Shown here piece after piece: positions 25,611 through 33,701 of a stretch of DNA of 46,141 nt (position 1 is the stretch's first letter; each line of letters starts with the position of its first letter). The stretch comes from Ktedonobacteraceae bacterium (GTDB taxonomy: Bacteria > Chloroflexota > Ktedonobacteria > Ktedonobacterales > Ktedonobacteraceae): contig JAFAXQ010000060.1 of assembly GCA_019240835.1 (NCBI GenBank), positions 1 through 46,141 on the forward strand, given 5' to 3'. The notes under the pieces are model-generated. The model was not told the origin of the DNA and made no database searches. It was given only the letters and a program-made list of their open reading frames with translations. The position numbers were made by a program, and so were the translations under genes.

Positions 25611-25659
25611 GTTTTGGGGTGTTTCCCAAAACTCCACCATAGGGACGATCGCCCCTATG
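25611..25659 (-). promoter_or_regulatory. Two consecutive stem-loops in the purL leader
   Basis: GTTTTGGG-GTGTTT-CCCAAAAC (25611-25632) and CATAGGGACGA-TCGCCCCTATG (25638-25659, one mismatched pair) lie between the promoter and the purL GTG. The second resembles the palindromic element (TAGGG, CGAT, CCCCTA). They could regulate read-through into the purine operon. No purine riboswitch was recognised. Confidence 0.45.
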
Positions 25660-25704
25660 AACCCTGTTCGCGGAGATAAACGCACACATCGTGGGAGCAT
25701 ATTT

Positions 25705-25733
25705 ATTGTAGCACTTTGCGGCTAGGGGGGCAA
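25705..25733 (-). promoter_or_regulatory. Probable promoter of the purL operon
   Basis: Minus strand TTGCCC, 17-nt spacer, TACAAT with a TG extension (TGCTACAAT). It predicts a leader of about 130 nt before purL. Confidence 0.5.
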
Positions 25734-25769
25734 ATTACGGAGCGTGGTGTTTTAGCGTGTGGGTGACAC

Positions 25770-26276
25770 TTAGTTATGACGCTTAGATTCTTTGCGAAGA
25801 AATTCTGTGATATCAGGATTATCTAATACCTTGACATTTCCTTTGGCGAAGCCGCATTTCTCTAACCGTTCTACACACCTATCGGCATCCTTCTTTGGCG
25901 CTGCACCTGAGCGGTAGATATATGCTCGCCAATTAATTTGCTGGAGATAATCTTTGCAGAATGTGCATTCTTTTTTCAACATTTCACGTAGATGGGTATA
26001 TGTCTCTTTGATCTGCTCCTCTGCTTCCCCTAGGTTAGCACTCTTCATCTCCACTAGGCAAATCACTTTTTGCGTACCATGAGCGTAAAAAATAATCCCA
26101 TCACAGCATTTCTTTCCCACACCTAAGCTTTGGCGCACTATATCACCATCTATCTTGTCAAAGAAAAGAGCAACCTCACCAGCTCTGGGAGTTTGCATAC
26201 TCACTCTATCCCCACCATAACCCGAAATATGTCTTTCAGAACTTACTGCAGTCAGAAGTAATACGCTAAAGGGCAT
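25770..26276 (-). CDS. Putative PD-(D/E)XK-type nuclease-like partner of the AAA ATPase
   Basis: 168 residues from the ATG at 26276 (GGAG five bases upstream); a GTG at 26291 that overlaps the ATPase stop would add five residues. No family recognised with certainty. The core CDGIIFYAHG...VICLVEMKS has D59, E76 and K78 in the D-(X)n-ExK spacing of PD-(D/E)XK nucleases, followed by a helix rich in E and Q (EAEEQIKETYTHL). The C-terminal half has a CxxC (CTFC) and RAYIYRSGAAPKKDADRCVE. It is the second gene of a tight two-gene operon with an ATPase, the layout of many defence modules in which the ATPase senses and the nuclease acts. The nuclease assignment is inference. Confidence 0.6.
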   Translation of the reverse strand: MPFSVLLLTAVSSERHISGYGGDRVSMQTPRAGEVALFFDKIDGDIVRQSLGVGKKCCDGIIFYAHGTQKVICLVEMKSANLGEAEEQIKETYTHLREMLKKECTFCKDYLQQINWRAYIYRSGAAPKKDADRCVERLEKCGFAKGNVKVLDNPDITEFLRKESKRHN

Positions 26277-26287
26277 AAAATCTCCAC

Positions 26288-27754
26288 TCACAGATCATAA
26301 TGAATGTTTGCCACTCGATCGCTAACACCACCAAACGTGCCCCAGTTTATTTTTCCTTCTTTTAGAATGTTTTCCGCTTCTCCATGATCAACAAGGTAGA
26401 TTGCTACATTTTCTTGAGAGATAAAGGCATCTGGACGTTTCAGGAAGAATTGACTGGCAAGCGATACCTGCTCCTCTTTCTCGTATTTTCCTGCTTTTAT
26501 TAAATTTGAGAGGTGGTCCAACATATAGGGACTATGTGTCGTAATCAGAACTTTCAATCCTGCATTGACGAGCATGGCAAGGAACTCAATGATCTTTACT
26601 TGCGCTTCAGGGTGCAAATTCATCTCTGGTTCGTCGATGATAAGTAGTTCATCTGGCTCCGCCAAGTAACGCAGGTAGAGGACAAGTGGCGCAAGCTCTT
26701 TGACCATTGAAGATGCGATGGGAATCTCCAACATAACCTCTTGTGCAGGTTGAAAGAGAATCTCTCGCCTCGGATCTGGCTCCGGTGTGGAAAAATCTAC
26801 ATCACCTGCTAAGATCTGCTTTTCCAGAACTTGAGCTAGCTGAATATACTTCTGAATATTTGCATTGTTCTTTGCTTCTTGCTGTCTTTTTTCTTTTTCC
26901 TTGAGGCCAATGCGGAAAGTAGAAGCCATCATAGTCAAAAAGGAACCTACTGGTTCGATGGCAGTTCTTGCATTCTGTTCAAGCATTGTGCTGATGCTTG
27001 GTCCAGATAGTTCTTCTAGTTGTCGCAAGGCTTTCCCAATTGCTTCAAACGTCTTCTCATCGAATGTAAGTGACTCTTTCTCTCTCGTTCTGTCACTGAA
27101 ACGAAATGTGACCAGTGCTGTCCTTTCAGTAGGAAATACACGTATCTGGGGATAGAGTGATTGATGGAGTATACGAGCAACACTTCGGACTAAACGCTCT
27201 TTGATTCCTTCAATAGGTAGCCTCTCGGTTATTAGTTCTTCACCTTCAGTTGATGTATAAATATAGAGTATTTTGTCACCCTGTTTTTTGCGGATAGTAA
27301 GTAGCCCGCCAGCAATATTGCTCTGTAAAGAACACTTCTCGACACGTGCCAAAAAGTCTGCTTTTGTCTCGGTCAGGCTTACCGACATATCCATATTGTC
27401 AAAAATGGCAAGTTGCGTACTCATGAACGCACCCATCCAGTGCTGGGCAAAATTTGCGACATTCTTGAAGTATGTTTCCCCGTATTCCTCTGCAAACTTG
27501 CATAGATCAATGGTGGCATTCCCCTTTGCTAAAACATCCTCAATTGCTTTATCCAGGGGAGGATATACTCTAGCAATCTGACCTTCAGCATATGCTTGTG
27601 CATACTCATTCCAGCCACGACTCCCAAAAATGCCTGAAAGAGTATAAGCTAACCACGTCTTGCCCGAATTATTTTCGCCAATAAATATGGTAAGAGGCTT
27701 AAGGTCAATTTCAGCCTTTTGAATAACACCCAGATTTTGGATAGTTACTTTCAT
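26288..27754 (-). CDS. AAA/ABC-type ATPase (OLD/AAA_15-like)
   Basis: 488 residues from the ATG at 27754 (GGGAGG seven bases upstream); an ATG at 27787 in frame lacks such a site. Walker A is IGENNSGKTWL (K32). A helical insertion with FRSRD-like and KEKEKRQQEAKNN segments follows. The C-terminal half has Walker B LLIIDEPEMNLHPEAQ and the H-loop ITTHSPYMLDHL. No TOPRIM domain is attached, unlike OLD nucleases. Such ATPases occur in antiphage systems with a separate effector, and the next gene overlaps or abuts its stop codon. The pair is AT-richer than its neighbours, which fits transfer. Substrate and trigger unknown. Confidence 0.82.
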   Translation of the reverse strand: MKVTIQNLGVIQKAEIDLKPLTIFIGENNSGKTWLAYTLSGIFGSRGWNEYAQAYAEGQIARVYPPLDKAIEDVLAKGNATIDLCKFAEEYGETYFKNVANFAQHWMGAFMSTQLAIFDNMDMSVSLTETKADFLARVEKCSLQSNIAGGLLTIRKKQGDKILYIYTSTEGEELITERLPIEGIKERLVRSVARILHQSLYPQIRVFPTERTALVTFRFSDRTREKESLTFDEKTFEAIGKALRQLEELSGPSISTMLEQNARTAIEPVGSFLTMMASTFRIGLKEKEKRQQEAKNNANIQKYIQLAQVLEKQILAGDVDFSTPEPDPRREILFQPAQEVMLEIPIASSMVKELAPLVLYLRYLAEPDELLIIDEPEMNLHPEAQVKIIEFLAMLVNAGLKVLITTHSPYMLDHLSNLIKAGKYEKEEQVSLASQFFLKRPDAFISQENVAIYLVDHGEAENILKEGKINWGTFGGVSDRVANIHYDL

Positions 27755-27780
27755 GGTGAGACCTCCCAATGTACCCTGAT

Positions 27781-27832
27781 TACTCATTTTTATCTTTGCT
27801 GTAGTATATCAGATACGATAGAGGCATGAATA
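27781..27832 (-). promoter_or_regulatory. Duplicated promoter segment, copy 1 (ATPase operon)
   Basis: Minus strand TTCATG, 16-nt spacer, TATACT (27803-27830), just upstream of the ATPase start. The whole 52-nt segment is repeated in the same orientation at 28479-28530 with about 46 of 52 positions identical. Confidence 0.6.
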
Positions 27833-27873
27833 TTTTAAAGAAAAGCACGCACCAAACCTTCCATCCTTGCTAA

Positions 27874-28380
27874 TTAACTCACCCGTTGGCACACGCTATC
27901 ATCGATTGCCCAGCCACCATCCTGCTCTGACAGATAGTATGTGCAGTTAAAGCTAACTCCGTTAGGATAAAGAATGGAGAGACCTGTCTGCTCACCGCCG
28001 TTCTGACTTTGTGTAAAGCCCTTGGTATTTCCACAAAGTGCCTTATAGTAGTTACTAGCAAAAGTTTGCTCAGTTTCACGCGCTTGGAACTGCGGCGAAA
28101 AAAGGTTATATGCACTTTGATAGTATCCTCCGTACAAATCTGTACAGAATGCGTTCATTGTCTGAGTTGCAGTTGCACCATAGGGACTCTGTGTTGGAGT
28201 TATAGGCGCACTAGTGGCCGTAGGTACAACGCTGGTTACAACCGGAATAGGACCCGAAGTAGGGGTTGGAGCTACTGTTGTTGGAGCTTTGGTAATTACA
28301 GGTCCCAATATTACTGTAATGATAGCAACGATTATGCCCCCGATGGTGGTAATGATAGCAGCTTTAACCTCTTTACTCAT
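27874..28380 (-). CDS. Membrane-anchored protein with Pro/Thr linker and extracytoplasmic domain
   Basis: 168 residues. A single N-terminal membrane helix (about 7-29, IITTIGGIIVAIITVILGPV) precedes a Pro/Thr/Ser-rich linker of about 35 residues. A small outside domain follows (MNAFCTDLYGGYYQSAYNLF, then FASNYYKALCGNTKG, ending DDSVCQRVS), with four cysteines that may pair. The domain has the look of an NTF2-like fold but the family is not certain. No lipobox was seen. Its promoter is a near copy of the ATPase operon promoter. Role unknown. Confidence 0.7.
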   Translation of the reverse strand: MSKEVKAAIITTIGGIIVAIITVILGPVITKAPTTVAPTPTSGPIPVVTSVVPTATSAPITPTQSPYGATATQTMNAFCTDLYGGYYQSAYNLFSPQFQARETEQTFASNYYKALCGNTKGFTQSQNGGEQTGLSILYPNGVSFNCTYYLSEQDGGWAIDDSVCQRVS

Positions 28381-28478
28381 AGCTATCTTCCTTCAATGCA
28401 TAATGCGGGGCTGCCCACTCGCAACGCATATTATAATCACATCCACTATTTTTAGCAAGGGATAAAGACTGGCCTAAT

Positions 28479-28530
28479 TGCTCATTTTTATCTGTGCTGT
28501 AGTATACCAGATGTGATAGAGGCTTGAATA
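28479..28530 (-). promoter_or_regulatory. Duplicated promoter segment, copy 2 (membrane protein gene)
   Basis: Minus strand TTCAAG, 16-nt spacer, TATACT (28501-28528), about 120 nt upstream of the membrane protein gene. Same-orientation copy of 27781-27832; the two copies flank that gene. Confidence 0.6.
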
Positions 28531-28552
28531 GCTCAACAACTCATAGAGACGA

Positions 28553-28607
28553 TTAGCTAACCTCTTAGCTGAGTTGAGCATGATTGCTCAGCTAGGTGGT
28601 TAGCCAA
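28553..28607. terminator. Long hairpin after the beta-propeller gene
   Basis: Arms TTAGCTAACCTCTTAGCTGA G (28553-28573) and 28587-28607 pair over 21 positions with three mismatches around a 13-nt loop, just beyond the stop of the leftward gene. No clear U-run, so a terminator or 3' stabiliser. Confidence 0.6.
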
Positions 28608-28612
28608 CAGTC

Positions 28613-30340
28613 TTACATAGTCTGGTCGGGAGTGTGCAAGAGACCATACACTGCTAAGTGGTATGATGGTGGGTTCGTGCCAACGGGGCCGCGTCCGAAG
28701 GTAGCCATGTACACCTTTCCGTTGGCAATTGTGGGTGGACAGAACTTCGCAAAGTTGCCGATGTCGTCGCGAGCAGCGTTCTGCTTACTGTTCCATAGCT
28801 CCTTGGTCAAATCGGCAGCATCGTAAGCACGCACAATCCCCTCCACAGCAGCATGCAGAGCACTACTAGCACTGTAGGGGTGCGAAGCCCACACGATGCC
28901 GCTGCCAGGTGTATTCCCATTGGCAGAAATGGACAACATGCCTCCTGGCATACCTGGCGACCCGCCAGCCACACCGACTGGCTCGGTCGTGGTACTCTGT
29001 GACACAGGCGTCGTTTGGAACTGCCCGTTGACCAGCCGATAGGCCCGCAGATAGTCATTTTCGGGCCAGACGTAGACCCAGGGACCATTCGGGCCATGCC
29101 AGTAGACAGGTCCGCCATGAATATGGTGATCCTTGGAGACATAGAAGCTCTGCACAATCTGACTATCGCTGTTAGCATTGAAATGGCCTAGGTGCTCTTT
29201 GTCCAGCAGGTAAAATTTTCCTTCTTTCCCACCTCCGAGCAGCAAGTTTGTGTCGGGGATCAGCAGTACTCCGGAGGAGCCAAGGTCGGCATCAGCGTCA
29301 CTGAGCACCTGACTGTTAAAGGGGGCGAACCAATCGGCAACTTTGAGGTCAGAACTGAACTTCACTATAGTATTACCTAATGCCGATGCATCAGCCTCAA
29401 AAGTTCCATTACCCACCATCACATAAGTGTAATTGTTGTCAGCAGATGGTCCCTGCCCGGCCATCCAGATGCCTCCTTCTCCGCCGTTCGGTGTAGTATT
29501 GTACACCGCCACTTGCTGGAGGGTCGTAGCATGGTAAGCAAAGACCCAGCCGTGATAGGGATCGGCATCCCCATAGGATGCAAAGGCAATATAGATGATG
29601 TCGTTGCAGTGCAACAAGGCTACACGCTGCAGTTGCTGATGACTGACGAAGGGAAGCGTTCCCTTCACGCTGCCATCGCCAGTTCCCGGGACGCTGGCCT
29701 CTAGCCGTACTGGCCCGCCAAACTTGTCGGCCCCAGTCGTCAGGTCCAGAGCGTGCAGATGATGAGCGTACTCGTTCCCAACTTTGGTGGCGGTAACAGC
29801 ATAGAGAGCGTTGTGCTCAAGTGAGATGACCGGCGTACCGACGATACCGACCTCGATGACGATATCTTTATAGCCGCTAAGAAGAGCTAATACTGATGAT
29901 AAATCCGCTCCTGGCGCTTCTCCCCGCAGAATTCCCAAAAGAGTTGAGATGTGTAAGGGATGCTTCGCTACGAAGTCTAGCACCAGTTTCAGTCCTTCGA
30001 ATGGGCCAGTATGACCAATATTGGGATCAGGTAGAGGGACCGAAGGTTCCAGTGAGGTTTTCCAGAGTGGAGAGGCGGCCTGCGGATCGTCGGCATCGAA
30101 AGCATAGACGGAGTTGTGCATCGTCGCCACATACACCACGTTGTGGGTGCCTTGATTGGGGATAGCGAGGTTGCTCACGTATAACGGTTGTGCATAGATC
30201 TGACCATCTACCTGCCGTTCAAACAGCTTGCCGAACTGCTGCTGGTTCACGTTGGAGGTCGTAAGCACAACCTCTTCAAGATTGGCTCCAGTACGGCTGA
30301 TGTCATTGTGCTGGGTGAGCACATGGATTGGATTGCCCAT
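28613..30340 (-). CDS. PQQ-dehydrogenase-like beta-propeller protein
   Basis: 575 residues built of beta-propeller blades like those of quinoprotein dehydrogenases: DGQIYAQPLYVSNLAIPNQG, then VVYVATMHNSVYAFDADDP, ALYAVTATKVGNEYAHHLHA, and FYLLDKEHLGHFNANSD. There is no signal peptide and no cytochrome c motif. Catalytic residues of true alcohol or glucose dehydrogenases could not be assigned. It may be a structural or binding propeller rather than an enzyme. It is a stand-alone gene divergent from accC, with a strong hairpin at its 3' end. Confidence 0.78.
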   Translation of the reverse strand: MGNPIHVLTQHNDISRTGANLEEVVLTTSNVNQQQFGKLFERQVDGQIYAQPLYVSNLAIPNQGTHNVVYVATMHNSVYAFDADDPQAASPLWKTSLEPSVPLPDPNIGHTGPFEGLKLVLDFVAKHPLHISTLLGILRGEAPGADLSSVLALLSGYKDIVIEVGIVGTPVISLEHNALYAVTATKVGNEYAHHLHALDLTTGADKFGGPVRLEASVPGTGDGSVKGTLPFVSHQQLQRVALLHCNDIIYIAFASYGDADPYHGWVFAYHATTLQQVAVYNTTPNGGEGGIWMAGQGPSADNNYTYVMVGNGTFEADASALGNTIVKFSSDLKVADWFAPFNSQVLSDADADLGSSGVLLIPDTNLLLGGGKEGKFYLLDKEHLGHFNANSDSQIVQSFYVSKDHHIHGGPVYWHGPNGPWVYVWPENDYLRAYRLVNGQFQTTPVSQSTTTEPVGVAGGSPGMPGGMLSISANGNTPGSGIVWASHPYSASSALHAAVEGIVRAYDAADLTKELWNSKQNAARDDIGNFAKFCPPTIANGKVYMATFGRGPVGTNPPSYHLAVYGLLHTPDQTM

Positions 30341-30518
30341 AGTTCACGCTGCCTTTCTTGCTAGCCATAGGTGTGTGATGAAGAGCATTGAGTATATAGC
30401 AAGGATATCACGGTAGCGAGTGCAATGCTAGACGGCGTTTTCCGTTTTGATGCTTCCCCCACTAGCTTCTGCAAACACAGGCAGATATACAGGCAAGTAC
30501 ATGCGCATTTTTTTCTTG

Positions 30519-30527
30519 TGATATAAT
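30519..30527 (+). promoter_or_regulatory. Extended -10 promoter of the accC operon
   Basis: TGATATAAT: a perfect TATAAT with TG extension, about 70 nt upstream of accC. No clear -35. The leader contains GAGAGGAG followed by a four-codon frame (ATG GTG GGG CGT TAG) and a small GGGGCG/CGCCTC hairpin. Confidence 0.55.
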
Positions 30528-30599
30528 TTCCCCACAACATCCTGTATAAAGGCTTGGTGAGAGGAGCAATGGTGGGGCGTTAGCGCCTCATCTGTAACA

Positions 30600-31949
30600 A
30601 TGTTTCGTAAGATTTTGGTTGCTAATCGCGGCGAGATCGCCTTGCGTGTTATTCGTGCTTGTCGTGAGATGGGAATATGCAGCGTGATAGCCCACTCGGA
30701 GGCAGACCGCGATTCATTGCCTGTGCGTATGGCTGATGAGCGTATCTGTATTGGCCCGGGGGCAAGTAGTAAGAGCTATTTAAACATTCCGAATATTATT
30801 AGCGCCGCTCTTATTTCTAACGCAGAGGCTATTCATCCTGGCTACGGCTTTCTCTCCGAGAATACCAGTTTCGCGGAAATTTGCGCGGATGTCAATGTTG
30901 CCTTTATCGGGCCTTCCGCAGCAGTGATGTCGAGGATGGGAGACAAAGTATCGGCACGTGAGGCAATGGCTCAAGCTGGTTTGCCAACATTACCAGGCAC
31001 CTCGGTATTACATACACTGGCAGAGGCGCGAGAAATGGCCAAGGAGGTCGATTTCCCCCTGATGCTCAAGGCCGTGGCAGGCGGTGGGGGACGTGGTATT
31101 CGTTTGATGCGGCACCCTGATGAGCTTGAACGCGTCTTTGTCGTAGCACAGAACGAGGTGCGGGCAGCTTTTCACGATGACGGTATCTATTTTGAACGTT
31201 ACCTCGAACGCGCTCGGCATATTGAAATACAGGTAATAGTTGATCACTATGGTCATGGTGTTCATCTTGGTGAGCGCAATTGTTCATGTCAAAGACGTAA
31301 TCAGAAGGTGCTAGAGGAGTCACCTAGTCCCCGTACACCATTAGCACTGCGCCGCGAGATGGGCACCAAGGCGATAGAGGCGGTGAAGCAAATTGGTTAT
31401 CGCAATGCTGGTACGCTCGAATTTTTAGTCGATGAGCAGGAGCGCTACTATTTCATGGAGATGAATACACGTCTCCAAGTTGAGCATCCAGTAACGGAGA
31501 TGGTGGCGAGCGTTGATCTGGTCAAAGAACAGATCCGGATCGCGGCTGGGTTGCCATTGCGACTGCGGCAAGAGGATGTTGTGTTCCACGGCCACGCTAT
31601 CGAGTGCCGCATCAATGCCGAAGACGCCGAGGCAGATTTCCGACCACAGACAGGTAGAATAGAGCTGTATTTGCCACCCGGCGGGCCGGGTGTGCGAGTC
31701 GATAGTCATCTCTTCACAGGCTACGAGGTGCCTCCGCACTACGACTCGCTGCTGGCAAAGCTGATTGTCTGGGCTCCTACGCGTGATGAGGCTATCGTAC
31801 GTGCATTACGAGCACTCGACGAATTCATCATCGAAGGAGTAACTACAACCATTCCATTTCTGCAACGCTTGCTTGCGCACGAGGGATTTATTCGTGGTGA
31901 TACCTATACTCGTTTTCTACAAGAAGAAGCCGTTACATTAGGGATATAG
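30600..31949 (+). CDS. accC: Biotin carboxylase subunit of acetyl-CoA carboxylase
   Basis: 449 residues, the standard length. MFRKILVANRGEIALRVIRA, then AVAGGGGRGIRLMR (ATP loop), HLGERNCSCQRRNQK, and FMEMNTRLQVEHPVTEM with the catalytic residues. The ATG at 30600 has no ribosome-binding site directly before it; the only strong one is about 40 nt upstream, before a four-codon frame. First gene of accC-fabF-accB, 11 nt before fabF, so this copy is the one for fatty acid synthesis. It is a paralogue of the truncated gene at the left edge. Confidence 0.95.
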   Translation: MFRKILVANRGEIALRVIRACREMGICSVIAHSEADRDSLPVRMADERICIGPGASSKSYLNIPNIISAALISNAEAIHPGYGFLSENTSFAEICADVNVAFIGPSAAVMSRMGDKVSAREAMAQAGLPTLPGTSVLHTLAEAREMAKEVDFPLMLKAVAGGGGRGIRLMRHPDELERVFVVAQNEVRAAFHDDGIYFERYLERARHIEIQVIVDHYGHGVHLGERNCSCQRRNQKVLEESPSPRTPLALRREMGTKAIEAVKQIGYRNAGTLEFLVDEQERYYFMEMNTRLQVEHPVTEMVASVDLVKEQIRIAAGLPLRLRQEDVVFHGHAIECRINAEDAEADFRPQTGRIELYLPPGGPGVRVDSHLFTGYEVPPHYDSLLAKLIVWAPTRDEAIVRALRALDEFIIEGVTTTIPFLQRLLAHEGFIRGDTYTRFLQEEAVTLGI

Positions 31950-31960
31950 GGGGTAAGGTT

Positions 31961-33199
31961 ATGTCTCGCGTAGTTGTTACTGGATTAGGCCTGATTACCT
32001 CGCTCGGTAATGACCTGGCTTCCTGCTGGGATGCGCTCTGCCAGGGAAAATCTGGCGTGAAAGAGATTACAGGCTATGATACCAGCCAGCATCGTATTCA
32101 TTTTGCTGCCCAGATCAAAGATTTTGACCCAGCGCGTTACATGGATCGCAAGGAAATACGCCGTACCGATCCCTATGAGCAACTTGCGATTGCAACAGCT
32201 AAAGATGCACTCGCCCAGGCGCAGTTACAAATTAGCAAAGATTTCGCCGATGATGTAGGCGTCTATATTGGCAGCGGCATTGGCGGAATTATAACACTAC
32301 ACGAACAGTTCAAAGTACTCTTTGAGAGGGGGCCAGACCGTATCAGTCCTTTCTTCATTAATATGATGATTGTCGATGGTGCTCCCGGGATCGTCTCTAT
32401 CATGACTGGAGCAAAGGGGCCTAACTGGGCTGCTGTCTCCGCCTGTGCCACCAGCGGTAACACTGTTGGTGAGGCCTGGGAAACGATCCGCCGTGGAGAT
32501 GCTAAGGTCATGATTGCTGGTGGGACAGACAAGGCTGTGACCCCTATTTCTATGGCCGCGTTTGACAACATGCATGCCCTCTCACGACGTAACGACGACC
32601 CACAGGGAGCCAGCCGTCCGTTCGATCTCACTCGCGATGGCTTTGTCATGGGCGAGGGCGCAGGCATGCTCATCTTGGAGGACCTGGAGTTCGCAAAGGA
32701 GCGCGGTGCTCCCATTCTTGCCGAGCTGGTTGGCTATGGCTGCACAAACGATGCCTATCATGTGACCGACCCGTCTCCTGGTGGAGAAGGGCTGGTGCGA
32801 GCCATAAGGCGTGCATTACAAAAAGCAGATCTGCGCCCCGATCAGGTTGACTATATTAATGCTCATGGTACTTCAACTCTGCCTAATGATCGTACCGAAA
32901 CCCAGGCTATCAAGACCTGCTTCGGCGAACACGCCTACAGGTTAGCTATCAGTTCAACCAAGTCGATGATTGGGCATACACTAGGGGCCGCTGGTGCAGT
33001 TGAAGCGGTTATCTGCACTCAAGCTCTGCTCGCAGGAGTCATCCCGCCGACCATCAACTTGCACCATCCCGACCCTAATTGCGACCTTGACTACGTGCCC
33101 AACGAGTCGCGATACGCCAGCCTCAACGTCGTCATGTCCAACTCTATGGGCTTCGGTGGCCACAATACGTGTTTAGTGCTCAAACGTTATGCGGGGTAG
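31961..33199 (+). CDS. fabF: 3-oxoacyl-ACP synthase II (FabF)
   Basis: Condenses malonyl-ACP with acyl-ACP in fatty acid elongation. 412 residues: MSRVVVTGLGLITSLGNDLA, nucleophile in AVSACATSGN (C162), NAHGTSTLPND and STKSMIGHTLGAAGAVEAV with the two active-site His, and SNSMGFGGHN near the end. It lies between accC and accB. Confidence 0.96.
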   Translation: MSRVVVTGLGLITSLGNDLASCWDALCQGKSGVKEITGYDTSQHRIHFAAQIKDFDPARYMDRKEIRRTDPYEQLAIATAKDALAQAQLQISKDFADDVGVYIGSGIGGIITLHEQFKVLFERGPDRISPFFINMMIVDGAPGIVSIMTGAKGPNWAAVSACATSGNTVGEAWETIRRGDAKVMIAGGTDKAVTPISMAAFDNMHALSRRNDDPQGASRPFDLTRDGFVMGEGAGMLILEDLEFAKERGAPILAELVGYGCTNDAYHVTDPSPGGEGLVRAIRRALQKADLRPDQVDYINAHGTSTLPNDRTETQAIKTCFGEHAYRLAISSTKSMIGHTLGAAGAVEAVICTQALLAGVIPPTINLHHPDPNCDLDYVPNESRYASLNVVMSNSMGFGGHNTCLVLKRYAG

Positions 33200-33201
33200 G
33201 G

Positions 33202-33681
33202 ATGGAATACAGCATGGATAAGCAGAAAATGGCGTTGTGGCTAGAGCGCGTCGAAGAGATTATCAACATCCTTGAAGGCAGCACCATCGGTGAATTAGAG
33301 CTAACTGAGGCCGGTACCGAGATCATCATCCGCCGCAAACCCGGCGTAGTCACGGTCTCGACTCCTACACAGCATGAAAGTACTAGCCATGCAGGGAGTC
33401 TACGACCCCTTGATACAGAGAGGCTTCATAGCAGTGAGGAAGGTGTAGCAATCGTTGCCCCTTTAACGGGCGTCTACTATGCCGCTCCCTCACCTTCTGA
33501 ACCGCCCTTCGTCTCTGTCAATGATATCGTCCATGCTGGGCAAGCAGTCGCCCTGATTGAAGCCATGAAAGTGTTTAACGAAGTTCATAGCGAGTTTTCG
33601 GGACGCGTCATTGCTATCACTGCCACTAGCGGAAATGTCGTGCAAAAAGGGGATGCATTGCTGCGCCTTCAACCGCTTTAA
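33202..33681 (+). CDS. accB: Biotin carboxyl carrier protein
   Basis: Carries carboxybiotin between the carboxylase and transferase of acetyl-CoA carboxylase. From the ATG at 33202 it has 159 residues; ATG at 33214 and an upstream start at 33169 inside fabF are alternatives. N-terminal helical part, a short linker, then the biotinyl domain from about residue 78, with biotin attached in EAMKVFNEV (K123). The stop codon TAA lies at the centre of a 38-nt perfect palindrome. Confidence 0.94.
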   Translation: MEYSMDKQKMALWLERVEEIINILEGSTIGELELTEAGTEIIIRRKPGVVTVSTPTQHESTSHAGSLRPLDTERLHSSEEGVAIVAPLTGVYYAAPSPSEPPFVSVNDIVHAGQAVALIEAMKVFNEVHSEFSGRVIAITATSGNVVQKGDALLRLQPL

Positions 33682-33698
33682 AGCGGTTGAAGGCGCAG
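33661..33698. terminator. 38-nt perfect palindrome covering the accB stop codon
   Basis: Left arm 33661-33679 (CTGCGCCTTCAACCGCTTT) and right arm 33680-33698 are exact complements with no loop. It lies between convergent accB and ilvA and ends three bases before the ilvA stop. Bidirectional terminator by position, but without a U-run. Confidence 0.65.
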
Positions 33699-33701
33699 AT
33701 G

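Noticed and set aside
25565-25769. Purine riboswitch in the purL leader
   Set aside because: No three-way junction or conserved purine-aptamer loops were seen; only two simple hairpins.
27874-28380. Lipoprotein call for the membrane-anchored protein
   Set aside because: There is no cysteine in a lipobox after the N-terminal hydrophobic segment; it is an uncleaved anchor.
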